Positions 7,402-15,046 are shown, counted from the stretch's first letter. The stretch: 32,257 nt of DNA from Cellulomonas gelida (GCF_006538725.1 NZ_BJLQ01000038.1:1-32257); one strand, 5' to 3'. Program-made: numbers and translations. Notes: a model not told the origin generated them from the letters alone.

Positions 7402-8105
7402 CGGGCGGCGCCCGTCGCGAGCGCCGCGAAGAAGGCCTCCTCGAGCGAGAGGTGCCCGGCGACGACCTCGTCGAGCGTCCCGCGCACGACGACCCGGCCG
7501 CGGTCGATGATCACGAGGTCGTCCACCGTGTCGGACATCTCCGCCATCTGGTGCGACGAGACCAGCACCGTGCGCCCCTGCGCGGCGAAGTCGCGCAGGA
7601 GGGTGCGGATCCACCGGATGCCCGCCGGGTCCAGGCCGTTCGTCGGCTCGTCGAGCACGACGACCTGCGGGTCGCCGAGCAGGGCGGTCGCGATGCCGAG
7701 CCGCTGCGTCATGCCCAGGGAGAACGTCCGCACGCGCTGCCTGCGGGCACCGGTGAGGTCCACCAGCTCGAGCACCTCGTCGACGCGTGCCCGCGGGATC
7801 CGGTTGGACTGCGCGACCCAGCGCAGGTGGTCGACGGCGCGCCGCTCGGGGACCGCACCCGCGCCGTCGAGCAGGGCTCCGACGGTCCGCAGCGGGTGCT
7901 CGAGGTCCCGGTAGCGCCTGCCGTCGATCGTCGCGGTCCCGCTCGTCGCGGCGCTCAGCCCGAGCAGGATCCGCAGGGTCGTCGACTTGCCGGCGCCGTT
8001 CGGGCCCAGGAACCCGGTGACCCGGCCGGGACGTGCGGTGAAGGTCGCGTCGTCGACCGCGGCGGTCGCGTGGTAGCGCTTGGACAGGTGCGAGATCTCG
8101 ATCAC
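7398..8105 (-). CDS. ABC transporter ATPase, BcrA/LanF-like
   Basis: This 235-residue nucleotide-binding subunit has Walker A G-P-N-G-A-G-K-S-T (residues 34-42), signature motif F-S-L-G-M-T-Q-R-L and Walker B V-V-V-L-D-E-P-T-N-G-L-D-P. It ends with the D-loop/H-loop segment V-L-V-S-S-H-Q-M-A-E-M. The F-S-L-G-M variant of L-S-G-G-Q is typical of bacitracin- and lantibiotic-resistance ATPases. It starts at GTG 8105 with TGAGG 6 nt upstream, 63 nt after the kinase stop. The first permease overlaps its stop by 4 bp. It powers export by the two following permeases and is likely controlled by the adjacent two-component system. Confidence 0.9.
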   Translation of the reverse strand: MIEISHLSKRYHATAAVDDATFTARPGRVTGFLGPNGAGKSTTLRILLGLSAATSGTATIDGRRYRDLEHPLRTVGALLDGAGAVPERRAVDHLRWVAQSNRIPRARVDEVLELVDLTGARRQRVRTFSLGMTQRLGIATALLGDPQVVVLDEPTNGLDPAGIRWIRTLLRDFAAQGRTVLVSSHQMAEMSDTVDDLVIIDRGRVVVRGTLDEVVAGHLSLEEAFFAALATGAAR

Positions 8106-8168
8106 GGGAACCTCACGGACGATCGGGCGGGACCTGTCGATCCTGCGTGAGTCGCCCCCGCGGCCGGG

Positions 8169-9338
8169 TCACCCGGAAGTAGACACCTCGCCGCGGGCGC
8201 GCGCCGGCAGCAGCGCGTTGACCTCGAACCCGCCCTCCGGGTGGTTGCCCCACTGCACCGTGCCGCCCACCAGGTGCGCGCGCTCGCGCATCCCGGTCAG
8301 CCCGAACCCCGGACCGACGCCTGCACCCTCGGCTCGGCCGACGCCCGGACCCCGCTGCCGGGCGCCGGGGCCGTGGTCCCTCACCTGCACCCGCACGTCG
8401 GTCCCGACCGACTCGACGACGACCGTGCACGGCGCGCCCGGAGCGTGCCGGACGGCGTTGGCCAACGACTCCTGGACGATCCGGAACACGACGAGCGCAG
8501 TCGCGTCGCGGACCGGCTCGTCGAGCGAGACGCGCTCGTCGACCTGCACGCCGGCGGCCCGGGTCCGCGCGACCAGCTCGTGCAGCTGGGGCGCGAGAGC
8601 GACGTCGTCGGACTCGTCGGGGTCCGCGGCGCGCAACGTGCCGACGAGCTCCTGGACCTCCGTCAACGTGTGCCGGGCCCGCTGCTCGATCTCGGCCAGT
8701 GCCTCGCGCAGGTCCGCGTCGGTCGCGTCGGGGAGCGACCGGGCCACGCCGGCCTGCGCGCTGAGGAGCCCCAGGGCGTGACCCACCACGTCGTGCACCT
8801 CCCGCGCGACCTCGAGCCGCGTGGCCGCGCGCGCCGCGTCCCGTGCCGCGTCGAGCTGGCGGCCGACCGCCGTCCCGAGGAGCCACGCGACGCCGGGCGC
8901 GACGACGGAGAGGATCGCCCACTGCGCCGCCTGCCGGGCGTCGTCGGGGAAGCCCACCGTGACCGAGACGAGCAGGAGGGTGACGATCAGCCCGACGACG
9001 AGACGTCGTGCGCTCGTGGCGCGGCGGACTGCCAACGGGTAGAGGCACCAGGCGGCCGCGAGCATGAAGTCGTCGGTGAGGCCGAGCGCGGCGGCGACCA
9101 GCGTCGCGACCCCGACGCCCCCCACGAGCACCGCGGGGAGTCGTTCCCGGGTGAGCATCGCGGCGCCGACGAGGGCCGCGAGCGACAGGCCGGCCGCGAG
9201 CCGCCACCCCTGGTGCTCGAGCGTGGGCGGCAACCAGAACACGCCCAGCACGACCACGGCGGCGAGCGCGTCGGCGAGCCTGCGGAGCACCGCCGACGAC
9301 CCGCGCGGCGGCTGGGCCACGATCGCAGGGCCAGGCAC
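8169..9338 (-). CDS. Sensor histidine kinase, HisKA_3 / NarL-partner type
   Basis: The protein has 389 residues, with an N-terminal sensor of about five to six hydrophobic helices (residues 20-160) and no large extracellular domain. A short linker leads to the dimerisation/phosphoacceptor helix E-V-A-R-E-V-H182-D-V-V-G-H. The ATPase domain has an N-box (Q-E-S-L-A-N-A-V-R-H-A-P-G) and G boxes (D-H-G-P-G, then G-F-G-L-T-G-M-R-E-R). The short-loop membrane sensor resembles intramembrane-sensing kinases that detect cell-envelope stress. The start is GTG 9338, because TAGGGT lies 7 nt upstream and no RBS is visible. It heads the exporter operon and is divergent from its likely partner regulator. 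Confidence 0.85.
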   Translation of the reverse strand: MPGPAIVAQPPRGSSAVLRRLADALAAVVVLGVFWLPPTLEHQGWRLAAGLSLAALVGAAMLTRERLPAVLVGGVGVATLVAAALGLTDDFMLAAAWCLYPLAVRRATSARRLVVGLIVTLLLVSVTVGFPDDARQAAQWAILSVVAPGVAWLLGTAVGRQLDAARDAARAATRLEVAREVHDVVGHALGLLSAQAGVARSLPDATDADLREALAEIEQRARHTLTEVQELVGTLRAADPDESDDVALAPQLHELVARTRAAGVQVDERVSLDEPVRDATALVVFRIVQESLANAVRHAPGAPCTVVVESVGTDVRVQVRDHGPGARQRGPGVGRAEGAGVGPGFGLTGMRERAHLVGGTVQWGNHPEGGFEVNALLPARARGEVSTSG

Positions 9339-9345
9339 GCGTCGC

Positions 9346-9394
9346 ACCCTATCCGTCTCGTCGGGCACCGGCACGGGCGTGCCGCCGCGATACT
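9346..9394. promoter_or_regulatory. Divergent promoters for kinase and response regulator
   Basis: On the minus strand TAGGGT (9346-9351) ends 7 nt before the kinase GTG at 9338. On the plus strand GATACT (9389-9394) ends 8 nt before the regulator ATG at 9403. Both transcripts would be nearly leaderless, and their -35 regions must overlap in the 37 bp between. This geometry allows one bound regulator to control both directions. I see no clear inverted repeat there. Confidence 0.5.
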
Positions 9395-9402
9395 GGGCTG
9401 CT

Positions 9403-10068
9403 ATGGCCGACCCTTCGATCCGCGTCGTCGTCACCGATGACGACCCGTCCTTCCGGGCCGTGTACCGCAAGCTCTTCGACCGCACCGAGGGCTTCCGGCT
9501 GGAGGGCGAGGCGGGTGACGGTGCGGAGGCGGTCCGCCTGGTGCGGGCGTACCGGCCCGACGTGGCGCTCCTGGACGTCCAGATGCCTCGTCGTACCGGC
9601 CTCGAGGCCGCTCGCGAGATCCTCCAGGACGTGCCCGGCGTGCGGGTCGTCATGCTCACGACGTTCGACCTCGACGAGTACGTGCACGAGGCCCTCGGGC
9701 TCGGGGTCTCCGGGTTCCTGCTCAAGAACGCCTCGCCCCAGGAGGTGCTCACCGCGGTGCGGACCGCGCACGCAGGTCACGCGCTGCTCGCGCCGGAGGT
9801 CACCGCGCGGCTGATCCGGCAGCTCGCCCCGCCCCTGCCGGACCGGCGCCACGCGTTCGTCGGGCAGCTGCTCACGGCGCGTGAGATCGACGTCGTGCGG
9901 CTCGTCGCCCGGGGCCTGTCGAACCAGGAGGTCGCCGACGAGCTCGTGCTCAGCACCGAGACCGTCCGCACCTACCTGCGGCGGATGTTCGTCAAGCTCG
10001 GGGTCAAGGACCGCACGCATCTCGCCGTCCTCGCGTACGAGGCCGGCCTGCTGCACGAGACGCGCTGA
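9403..10068 (+). CDS. NarL/FixJ family response regulator
   Basis: This 221-residue response regulator has a receiver domain with acidic pocket D12-D14, phosphoacceptor D58 in L-L-D-V-Q-M-P, T-T at the end of the fourth strand and the conserved Lys in F-L-L-K-N-A-S. A LuxR-type HTH occupies about residues 150-215 (L-T-A-R-E-I-D-V-V-R-L-V-A-R-G-L-S-N-Q-E-V-A through T-V-R-T-Y-L-R-R). It starts at ATG 9403, close behind a -10-like hexamer. It is divergent from the kinase gene and convergent with the lasso exporter, with only 12 bp between the stops. It probably activates the kinase-exporter operon. Whether it also affects the lasso cluster is unknown. Confidence 0.88.
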   Translation: MADPSIRVVVTDDDPSFRAVYRKLFDRTEGFRLEGEAGDGAEAVRLVRAYRPDVALLDVQMPRRTGLEAAREILQDVPGVRVVMLTTFDLDEYVHEALGLGVSGFLLKNASPQEVLTAVRTAHAGHALLAPEVTARLIRQLAPPLPDRRHAFVGQLLTAREIDVVRLVARGLSNQEVADELVLSTETVRTYLRRMFVKLGVKDRTHLAVLAYEAGLLHETR

Positions 10069-10080
10069 CGGGGCGCTCCT

Positions 10081-11916
10081 TCAGGCGATCAGCTGGTGGT
10101 GTGCCAGCTCGCGGTACAGGGCGCACGTCTCCATCAGCTCGCGGTGCGTGCCCTGCGCGACGACGCGGCCCTGGTCGAGCACGACGATCGAGTCCGCGGC
10201 GACCACCGTCGAGAGGCGATGGGCGATGACCACGACGCTCTGCTCCCCGGCCGACGCGACGAGGTCCTGGACCAGCCGCTCGTTGTTGCTGTCGAGGTTC
10301 GACGTGACCTCGTCGAGCAGCAGGACCGGAGAGCCCGCCAGGAGCGCGCGGGCGATCGCGAGGCGCTGGCGCTCGCCGCCGCTCAGCAGCTCGCCGCCTT
10401 CGCCCACCTGGCAGTCGAGGAACGCGGCGCCGTCGTCGTCGGCCTTGAGCAGGTTGACCTGGCGCAGCGCGTCGACGCACTGCTCGGTCGTCGCGGTGTG
10501 CGCGCCCAGGACCAGGTTGTCCCGGACCGTGCCTGACAGGACGGGCGCGTCCTGCTCGACGTAGGCGACCTGGCGGCGCAGCTCGAGCCGCGACAGGTGC
10601 CGCACGTCCTCGCCGCGGAAGCGGACCGTGCCCTCGGTCGGCTCGTAGAACCGCTCGAGGAGCGCGAAGACGGTGGACTTGCCGGCGCCGGACGGGCCGA
10701 CGAGCGCGGTCGTCGCGCCCGCGCGGAAGTCGACCGACACGTCGCGCAGCACCCAGTCGTCGGTGCGGGCCGCGCTGTCCGGGGCCTGCGGGTACCGGAA
10801 CGAGACGTGGGCGAGCGCGAACACGGCCGGGGCGGAGGCAGCGAGCTGCGGCAGCGGCGCCGCCGGGAGCGCCTCGACGTCGCGCTCCCCCTCGATCGCG
10901 TGGACCTCCAGCACGCGGTGGAGCGAGCCGAACGCCTCGCCGAGCTGGGCGAAGATCCCCGCGCACAGCGTGATCGGCGCGGCCATGAGCATCAGGTACA
11001 TGATGAACGCGCTGAGCTCGCCCACCGTGAGGCTCCCGGCGGCGACGCGCATCGCGCCGACGGCGATGATCGCCAGCAGGAGGACCTGGATGGTGACGGC
11101 CGCGAACGTCTGGATCGCCGCACGCAGGGTCGCGGCCGCGTAGCCGGCCTTCAGGACCGTGGCGGCCTCCCCCACGGCGACCCCCACCTCACGGTCGGCC
11201 GAGACGGTCGCGCGGATCGTCCGCATCGACCCGAGAGCTCGGGTCACCGCGCCGGCGAGCGTGCCCATGGCGGTCTGCAGACGGAGCCCGGCGGGCGCGG
11301 TCCGGCGGCCGATGATCACGATCACGACGAGCGCGACGACGATCGTGACGACGGCGAGCGCCAGCAGCGTCCAGTCGATCAACGACATCATGACGATCGA
11401 GACGACGACCGCGACGACGCTCGTCGCGAGCTCGACGATCCCCGAGCTCATGACCATCCGGAGCTGGCTGATATCGGTCGTCACCCGTGAGACCAGGTCG
11501 GCGCGGTCCCGGCGTTCCAGGACGCCGATCGGGAGCGTGAACAGGTGCCGGATCAGGCGCTCACGTGTGTCGAAGGCGAAGAGCTCGCCGGACCGCTCCA
11601 TCACGAGCTGCTGAGCGTTGGTGAAGACGGCGCTCAGGACGAGGAGCCCGACGAGGAACCCGACGGTCGTCGCCTGCACGCTGCCCTGGAAGCCGTCGAC
11701 CGCTGACGCGACGACACGCGGCTGGAGAGCCCCGAACGCCGTGCTCGCGGAGCCGAGCACGAACGCCAGGACCATGCGGGCGCGGTACGGCCGCAGGATG
11801 CGCAGGACGTCACCCAGCCCCGCGGGCCGGGGGGCCGGCGCGCCGCTCTGGGCCGATGCTGCTGCCGGGGACGCCGCCGGCGCCTGCGGCTGGTCGATGA
11901 CGGGTGTTCCGGTCAT
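10081..11916 (-). CDS. Lasso peptide exporter, ABC transporter with fused permease and ATPase (D protein)
   Basis: The product is 611 residues: a Pro/Ala-rich N-terminal tail (1-33), a six-helix type IV exporter domain (about 45-330) and an ATPase domain. The ATPase shows Walker A G-P-S-G-A-G-K-S-T (407-415), signature L-S-G-G-E (511-515) and Walker B V-L-L-L-D-E (531-536). There is no C39 peptidase domain, as expected because leader removal is done by B1/B2. ATG 11916 has TGGAG about 9 nt upstream and lies 45 nt after the B2 stop. By analogy with McjD it should export the mature lasso peptide and give self-immunity. It closes the A-C-B1-B2-D order typical of actinobacterial clusters. Confidence 0.88.
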   Translation of the reverse strand: MTGTPVIDQPQAPAASPAAASAQSGAPAPRPAGLGDVLRILRPYRARMVLAFVLGSASTAFGALQPRVVASAVDGFQGSVQATTVGFLVGLLVLSAVFTNAQQLVMERSGELFAFDTRERLIRHLFTLPIGVLERRDRADLVSRVTTDISQLRMVMSSGIVELATSVVAVVVSIVMMSLIDWTLLALAVVTIVVALVVIVIIGRRTAPAGLRLQTAMGTLAGAVTRALGSMRTIRATVSADREVGVAVGEAATVLKAGYAAATLRAAIQTFAAVTIQVLLLAIIAVGAMRVAAGSLTVGELSAFIMYLMLMAAPITLCAGIFAQLGEAFGSLHRVLEVHAIEGERDVEALPAAPLPQLAASAPAVFALAHVSFRYPQAPDSAARTDDWVLRDVSVDFRAGATTALVGPSGAGKSTVFALLERFYEPTEGTVRFRGEDVRHLSRLELRRQVAYVEQDAPVLSGTVRDNLVLGAHTATTEQCVDALRQVNLLKADDDGAAFLDCQVGEGGELLSGGERQRLAIARALLAGSPVLLLDEVTSNLDSNNERLVQDLVASAGEQSVVVIAHRLSTVVAADSIVVLDQGRVVAQGTHRELMETCALYRELAHHQLIA

Positions 11917-11961
11917 GGTGGTGCACTCCAGTCGGACGAAGGTCAGGTGCGGCGGCGGGGT

Positions 11962-12378
11962 TCAGCGCCGCGCGGAGACGCGCAGGACGGGACGGAAGTG
12001 CGCGACCGCGGGTGGTTCCCCGATCGGGACGCCGTCGACCTCGACCCACGCGTGTGCGACGAACGGGTCGGGGCGGAACCCCGTCTTCCACGTGGGCGCG
12101 CGGCGGTGCAGGCGCGCCAGGAGCACCACGGCGATCGAGCGCTGCAGGCACCCCTGGCCCGCGCAGCGCCGGCTGACGCTGTTGACGTCCGTGCGCCACT
12201 GCAGCACCTCGTCGGCCTGGGCGGGCCGGGCGCCCGCGGTCACGACCACCAGGACGCGCCGGATCGCCGCGGGTGGGAGCGCGGCGAGCACGAACGCCGA
12301 GGCGGTCGCGAACCGCGCGACGAGCGACCGGCGGAACCCGATGCGCTCGCGCAGCTCGGCGAGGACCGGTGCGCTCAT
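11962..12378 (-). CDS. Lasso peptide leader peptidase B2 (transglutaminase-like Cys protease)
   Basis: The protein is 138 residues, the usual size for a stand-alone B2. The catalytic triad is visible: C77 in G-C-L-Q-R-S-I-A, H109 in A-H-A-W-V-E and D115 in V-E-V-D-G. These match the family signature around a Cys followed by R-S-x-A and then A-H-A-W-V-E. B2 cleaves the leader after the penultimate-Thr dipeptide when the leader is presented by B1. ATG 12378 overlaps the B1 stop (ATGA). Several N-terminal hydrophobic residues are present but no clear membrane anchor. Confidence 0.92.
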   Translation of the reverse strand: MSAPVLAELRERIGFRRSLVARFATASAFVLAALPPAAIRRVLVVVTAGARPAQADEVLQWRTDVNSVSRRCAGQGCLQRSIAVVLLARLHRRAPTWKTGFRPDPFVAHAWVEVDGVPIGEPPAVAHFRPVLRVSARR

Positions 12379-12638
12379 GCCGACGCGTCCGTGACGAGCT
12401 TGGCCTTGCGGAACTCCGTGAGGAGCTGCAGGTGGTCGGCCCGGACGCGCGCCTCGTCGGCGCCGGTCTCGTGGGCCACGGCACGCACGTGGTCCTCGAG
12501 GGTCGAACCCTTGGCGAGCTCGTCGAGGAACGTCATCGCGGCCTCGTTGAGGTGCCAGTACACGCCCTTGCGCGAGTCGAGCAGGACCCTGCCGTCCTCG
12601 ACGTCGACGATCTCGAGGCCTTCCTTCAGCTGGACGAT
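12375..12638 (-). CDS. Lasso peptide B1, RiPP recognition element (RRE, PqqD-like), apparent AUC start
   Basis: The predicted product is an 87-residue RRE that binds the Y-x-x-P-x-L leader motif and delivers it to B2 and C. Family landmarks are seen: an amphipathic first strand, then V-D-V-E-D-G-R-V-L-L-D-S-R-K-G-V-Y-W-H-L-N, and a C-terminal helix bundle ending L-L-T-E-F-R-K-A-K-L-V. The frame is closed by a TGA three codons before position 12638. Between that stop and G-V-Y-W there is no ATG, GTG or TTG. The first in-frame GTG (12554) and the later ATG would remove the leader-binding strands. The best candidate is ATC at 12638, preceded by GGTGAG with a 5-nt gap. The gene overlaps the end of the cyclase gene by 13 bp, so coupled re-initiation is plausible. 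The start is uncertain; the family call is firm. Confidence 0.82.
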   Translation of the reverse strand: MVQLKEGLEIVDVEDGRVLLDSRKGVYWHLNEAAMTFLDELAKGSTLEDHVRAVAHETGADEARVRADHLQLLTEFRKAKLVTDASA

Positions 12639-14479
12639 GTCAGCTCACCCTCTCGAGTACGTGCAGCCAGCGGCTGCGGGTCTGCGAGCGACCGGAGCCA
12701 TCGCTCGGTGAACGCGATCTGGTCGAGGTCCCGGTACTCCGCGCCGTCGACGGAGTACTCGCTGATCGATTGCATGATTCGTCCCGCCGAGACGAGCCCC
12801 AGGTCCTCGAGGACGGAGCCCGACGCGAAGAGCTCGCGGAGCAAGGGGGTGGCGGCACGGTGGTGCGCGAACACCTCGGCCGAGTAGTCGCCCTTGTCCG
12901 CGCGCGTGAAGTAGTCGAGGGACATCCGCGTCGGGCGCGCGGCGGCCAGCAGAGGCTTGACCGGGTACTGGCGCGCGCGATCCCCGATGCGCAGCGCGAG
13001 GCACGCGTCGACGACCCTGCGGTCGAGGTACGGGCTGTCGAACGACAGGCCCGCGCCCGGCGTCCGGGCCTGGTTGACGCGTCGGACGTCGGCGCCGTGG
13101 ACGGACAGGTACTGCACGATCTGGTGCACGGTGCGGTCGGGCGAGTACGGTCCCCGCCCCTCGTCTCGCTCCCGCGCGGCGAGCTCGCGCACGTGCTCGC
13201 GGGCGGTGTCCGTGAGGGCGGGGTGGACCCGGGGCATCGCGACCCACCGGGAGTGGTCCGCCAGCTCCGGCTCGGCGCGGGCGAAGTCGGCGTGTGCGAC
13301 GCGCGTGAGGCCGTCCGCGTACGTGCTGCGGTCCGCCAACATCCGCAGGGTGCCGACGAGCGGGTACCGGTTCGCGAGTCGCTGGCGCCGGATCTGCCGC
13401 ACCCGGCCCTTGTCCCCGGACCGCAGCAGCGACCACAGGATCGTCGTGACCGGGCCGAAGAGCGCGTCTCCCGCGTGGCCGTTGAGGTGCAGGGAGGAGC
13501 CCGTGGGTGCCAGCGCGTCCTCGAGCATCGGGACGGCCGCCGCGGACACCGAGGCGATGCTCGGTCCCTCGGGTGTGTTGCCGAGCGTCCCGGTCGTCGC
13601 GTCGATCAGCCGGGGGAGCACGGAGGCGTACGGGACGACGACGTGGTGGGTCCCGAGCTCGGCCGCCGCCCGGTCCGCCCACACGTGGTCGCCGTTCGCG
13701 ACGTTCTGCGAGCTGAGGAAGAGGCTGTGGTGCCGGGTCCGGGAGCCGGCCAGGAAGAAGTTCAGCGTGGTCGAGTCCAACCCGCCGGACAGGTCGGCGC
13801 TCACCTCACGGCGGCCTCCCGTGCGGGACGCGAGCGCCGCCTCGACGGCCTCGCTCAGCACAGGCGTCAGCTCGGCGAGCGAACGGTCGGGTGCGGGCGG
13901 GCTCCACCACCGCACCGCGCGCGGCGCGCTGGCCTCACGCGAGTCCAGCCACTCGCCGGGTCGCAGCGTGTGCAGGCCAGCCCAGATGCTCCGCAGGCCG
14001 ACCGGGAGCGAGATCTCGGCATCGGTCAGCCGGCTCGCCAGGACCGCCGGGTCCGGTGCGAGCGCTGCGAGCCGCTGCAGAGCGAGCTGCTCGTCGCTGA
14101 TCACGGGGACGCCGTCGATCGTCGTCCAGCACAGCGACCTGGTCAGGAACACCGGCGCCTGCGACCGCATACGCCCGTGCGACCGGGCGAACAGCAGCAC
14201 GTCCCCCTCGGTGATCCGGCCGGCGTCGAGGTGGTCGACGGACGTCGAGCCCGCGAGCCAGGCGGACAGGGACCGCTCGTCGAGACCGTGGGAGTCGTCG
14301 CCCACGACGACCACGTCCAGGTGCCGGGAACGCGCGCTGAGCACGCGTCGACCCTCGGCACTCCCGACCAGCCACGGATTTCCCGACGGGTGGCGGAAAA
14401 GCACATCGCCAACCGTGGCGGCGAGATCAGCAGCCAGCCCGTGAGGCACCGGGCGATCGGGCAGGACGACGATGGGCAT
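12626..14479 (-). CDS. Lasso cyclase (C protein), asparagine synthetase B homologue
   Basis: The protein is 617 residues. The N-terminal half is a degenerate glutaminase-like domain that begins M-P-I and lacks the Cys2 nucleophile, as usual for lasso cyclases. The C-terminal half is an ATP-pyrophosphatase domain with the PP-loop S-A-D-L-S-G-G-L-D-S (231-236 for S-G-G-L-D-S). It adenylates the ring Asp side chain and closes the macrolactam with the core N-terminus. ATG 14479 has GGAG about 6 nt upstream (14485-14488), and this start gives a family-typical length; the frame is open further but enters the hairpin. It lies 145 nt after the precursor stop. It is the first enzyme gene after the hairpin. 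Confidence 0.92.
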   Translation of the reverse strand: MPIVVLPDRPVPHGLAADLAATVGDVLFRHPSGNPWLVGSAEGRRVLSARSRHLDVVVVGDDSHGLDERSLSAWLAGSTSVDHLDAGRITEGDVLLFARSHGRMRSQAPVFLTRSLCWTTIDGVPVISDEQLALQRLAALAPDPAVLASRLTDAEISLPVGLRSIWAGLHTLRPGEWLDSREASAPRAVRWWSPPAPDRSLAELTPVLSEAVEAALASRTGGRREVSADLSGGLDSTTLNFFLAGSRTRHHSLFLSSQNVANGDHVWADRAAAELGTHHVVVPYASVLPRLIDATTGTLGNTPEGPSIASVSAAAVPMLEDALAPTGSSLHLNGHAGDALFGPVTTILWSLLRSGDKGRVRQIRRQRLANRYPLVGTLRMLADRSTYADGLTRVAHADFARAEPELADHSRWVAMPRVHPALTDTAREHVRELAARERDEGRGPYSPDRTVHQIVQYLSVHGADVRRVNQARTPGAGLSFDSPYLDRRVVDACLALRIGDRARQYPVKPLLAAARPTRMSLDYFTRADKGDYSAEVFAHHRAATPLLRELFASGSVLEDLGLVSAGRIMQSISEYSVDGAEYRDLDQIAFTERWLRSLADPQPLAARTREGELTSSS

Positions 14480-14557
14480 TCCGTCTCCAGATTCGTGAAG
14501 AAAGGTCGCCAACGCGCATTGTGCGGGCGGTCTTGCGCAATTGAGAGCGCGCTCGGA

Positions 14558-14601
14558 GAGCGTCGGTGCGGATCGCGTGCTGTCGATCCGCACCGACGCT
14601 C
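14558..14601 (-). terminator. 18-bp perfect stem-loop between precursor and cyclase genes (attenuator / mRNA stabiliser)
   Basis: The arms are 14558-14575 and 14584-14601, with GAGCGTCGGTGCGGATCG on one strand pairing perfectly across an 8-nt loop (14576-14583). No T-tract follows in the direction of transcription, so it is not a textbook intrinsic terminator. It begins 22 nt after the precursor stop. Placed here it would protect the short precursor mRNA and cut read-through into the enzymes, giving more substrate than enzyme. Similar intergenic hairpins after the A gene are described in other lasso clusters. Confidence 0.8.
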
Positions 14602-14623
14602 CGTGCAGCGATCTAGCGGGTCA

Positions 14624-14749
14624 TCAGACGTAGATGACGAAGATCGCGGGGCGCCGGAAGATGTCGTTGTGCGGCGCCTTGCCGAGGCTCTTCGTCACGG
14701 ACTTGAACGATCCGATGCGCGTGAGCTGCGGGGCGGAGTAGGTGCTCAT
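14624..14749 (-). CDS. Lasso peptide precursor (A), streptomonomicin-like core
   Basis: The product is 41 residues, too short for routine gene calling. RBS GAGAGGAG lies about 6 nt before ATG 14749, and two tandem TGA codons end it. The leader (1-20) carries Y4-x-x-P7-x-L9-x3-G13-x-F15, the RRE recognition motif, and Thr19 at position -2. The predicted core (21-41) has ring residues SLGKAPHND and tail IFRRPAIFVIYV. Ser1 would be joined to Asp9, giving a nine-residue macrolactam, and there are no cysteines (class II). As I recall, streptomonomicin has the same 21-residue length, the same Ser1-Asp9 ring and a closely matching sequence (ring SLGSSPYND). Here K4, H7, R12 and R13 make the peptide clearly cationic. 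The plug is probably a bulky or charged pair in the tail. Confidence 0.93.
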   Translation of the reverse strand: MSTYSAPQLTRIGSFKSVTKSLGKAPHNDIFRRPAIFVIYV

Positions 14750-14807
14750 TGTTCACTCCTCTCGTTGGTCGAGTTGTGGACGCGAACAATCTCTGTCCGC
14801 TGTCCGG

Positions 14808-14836
14808 AGTTTATGAGCGCGCCCGCCGGACGAGAA
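14808..14836 (-). promoter_or_regulatory. Candidate lasso operon promoter
   Basis: On the minus strand TAAACT (14808-14813) fits the -10 pattern TANNNT, with TTCTCG (14831-14836) 17 bp upstream as a weak -35. Transcription would start near 14801, leaving a leader of about 50 nt that ends in a strong RBS. A direct repeat GGACAG-C-GGACAG lies just downstream of the -10 and could be a regulator site. The promoter call is tentative. Confidence 0.4.
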
Positions 14837-14899
14837 TCTCGGCCGCCAGACAATAGGTGGGGTTGTGCACGCACATTCAGCCTGGTATTGCGGGCGCGC

Positions 14900-15004
14900 C
14901 GTGGGCGAGCTCCTCGCGGTCAGGGAGTGCTACGGCACCTGCTCGGGCTCACGGGGCTCGAGCGCGCGGACGGCGTCGAGATCACCGTGCCGGAGACGTC
15001 GTGA
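14900..15004 (+). pseudogene. Possible remnant of a degraded coding sequence
   Basis: The interval 14750-15046 has no complete gene. The plus-strand frame ending in TGA at 15002-15004 reads L-L-G-L-T-G-L-E-R-A-D-G-V-E-I-T-V-P-E-T-S with GC at nearly every third position, like a real C-terminus. Just upstream the coding-like signal moves to another frame (V-G-E-L-L-A-V-R-E) and no start or RBS fits. It may be the tail of a gene lost when neighbouring material was inserted. I do not recognise the family. Chance in high-GC DNA is a real alternative. Confidence 0.25.
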
Positions 15005-15046
15005 GGCACCGGGCGCTGCACGAGCGCACCCGGACGACGGTGGGTG

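Noticed and set aside
8169..10068. Kinase/regulator pair as VanS/VanR for the VanX operon
   Set aside because: The kinase is of the HisKA_3 class and the regulator is NarL-type, whereas VanS/VanR are OmpR-type; the pair is joined to the exporter instead.
12770..15004. Plus-strand open frame of more than 700 codons opposite the lasso cyclase and precursor
   Set aside because: It is antisense to genes with clear motifs, has no RBS, and its peptide is arginine- and proline-rich as expected for a GC-driven shadow.
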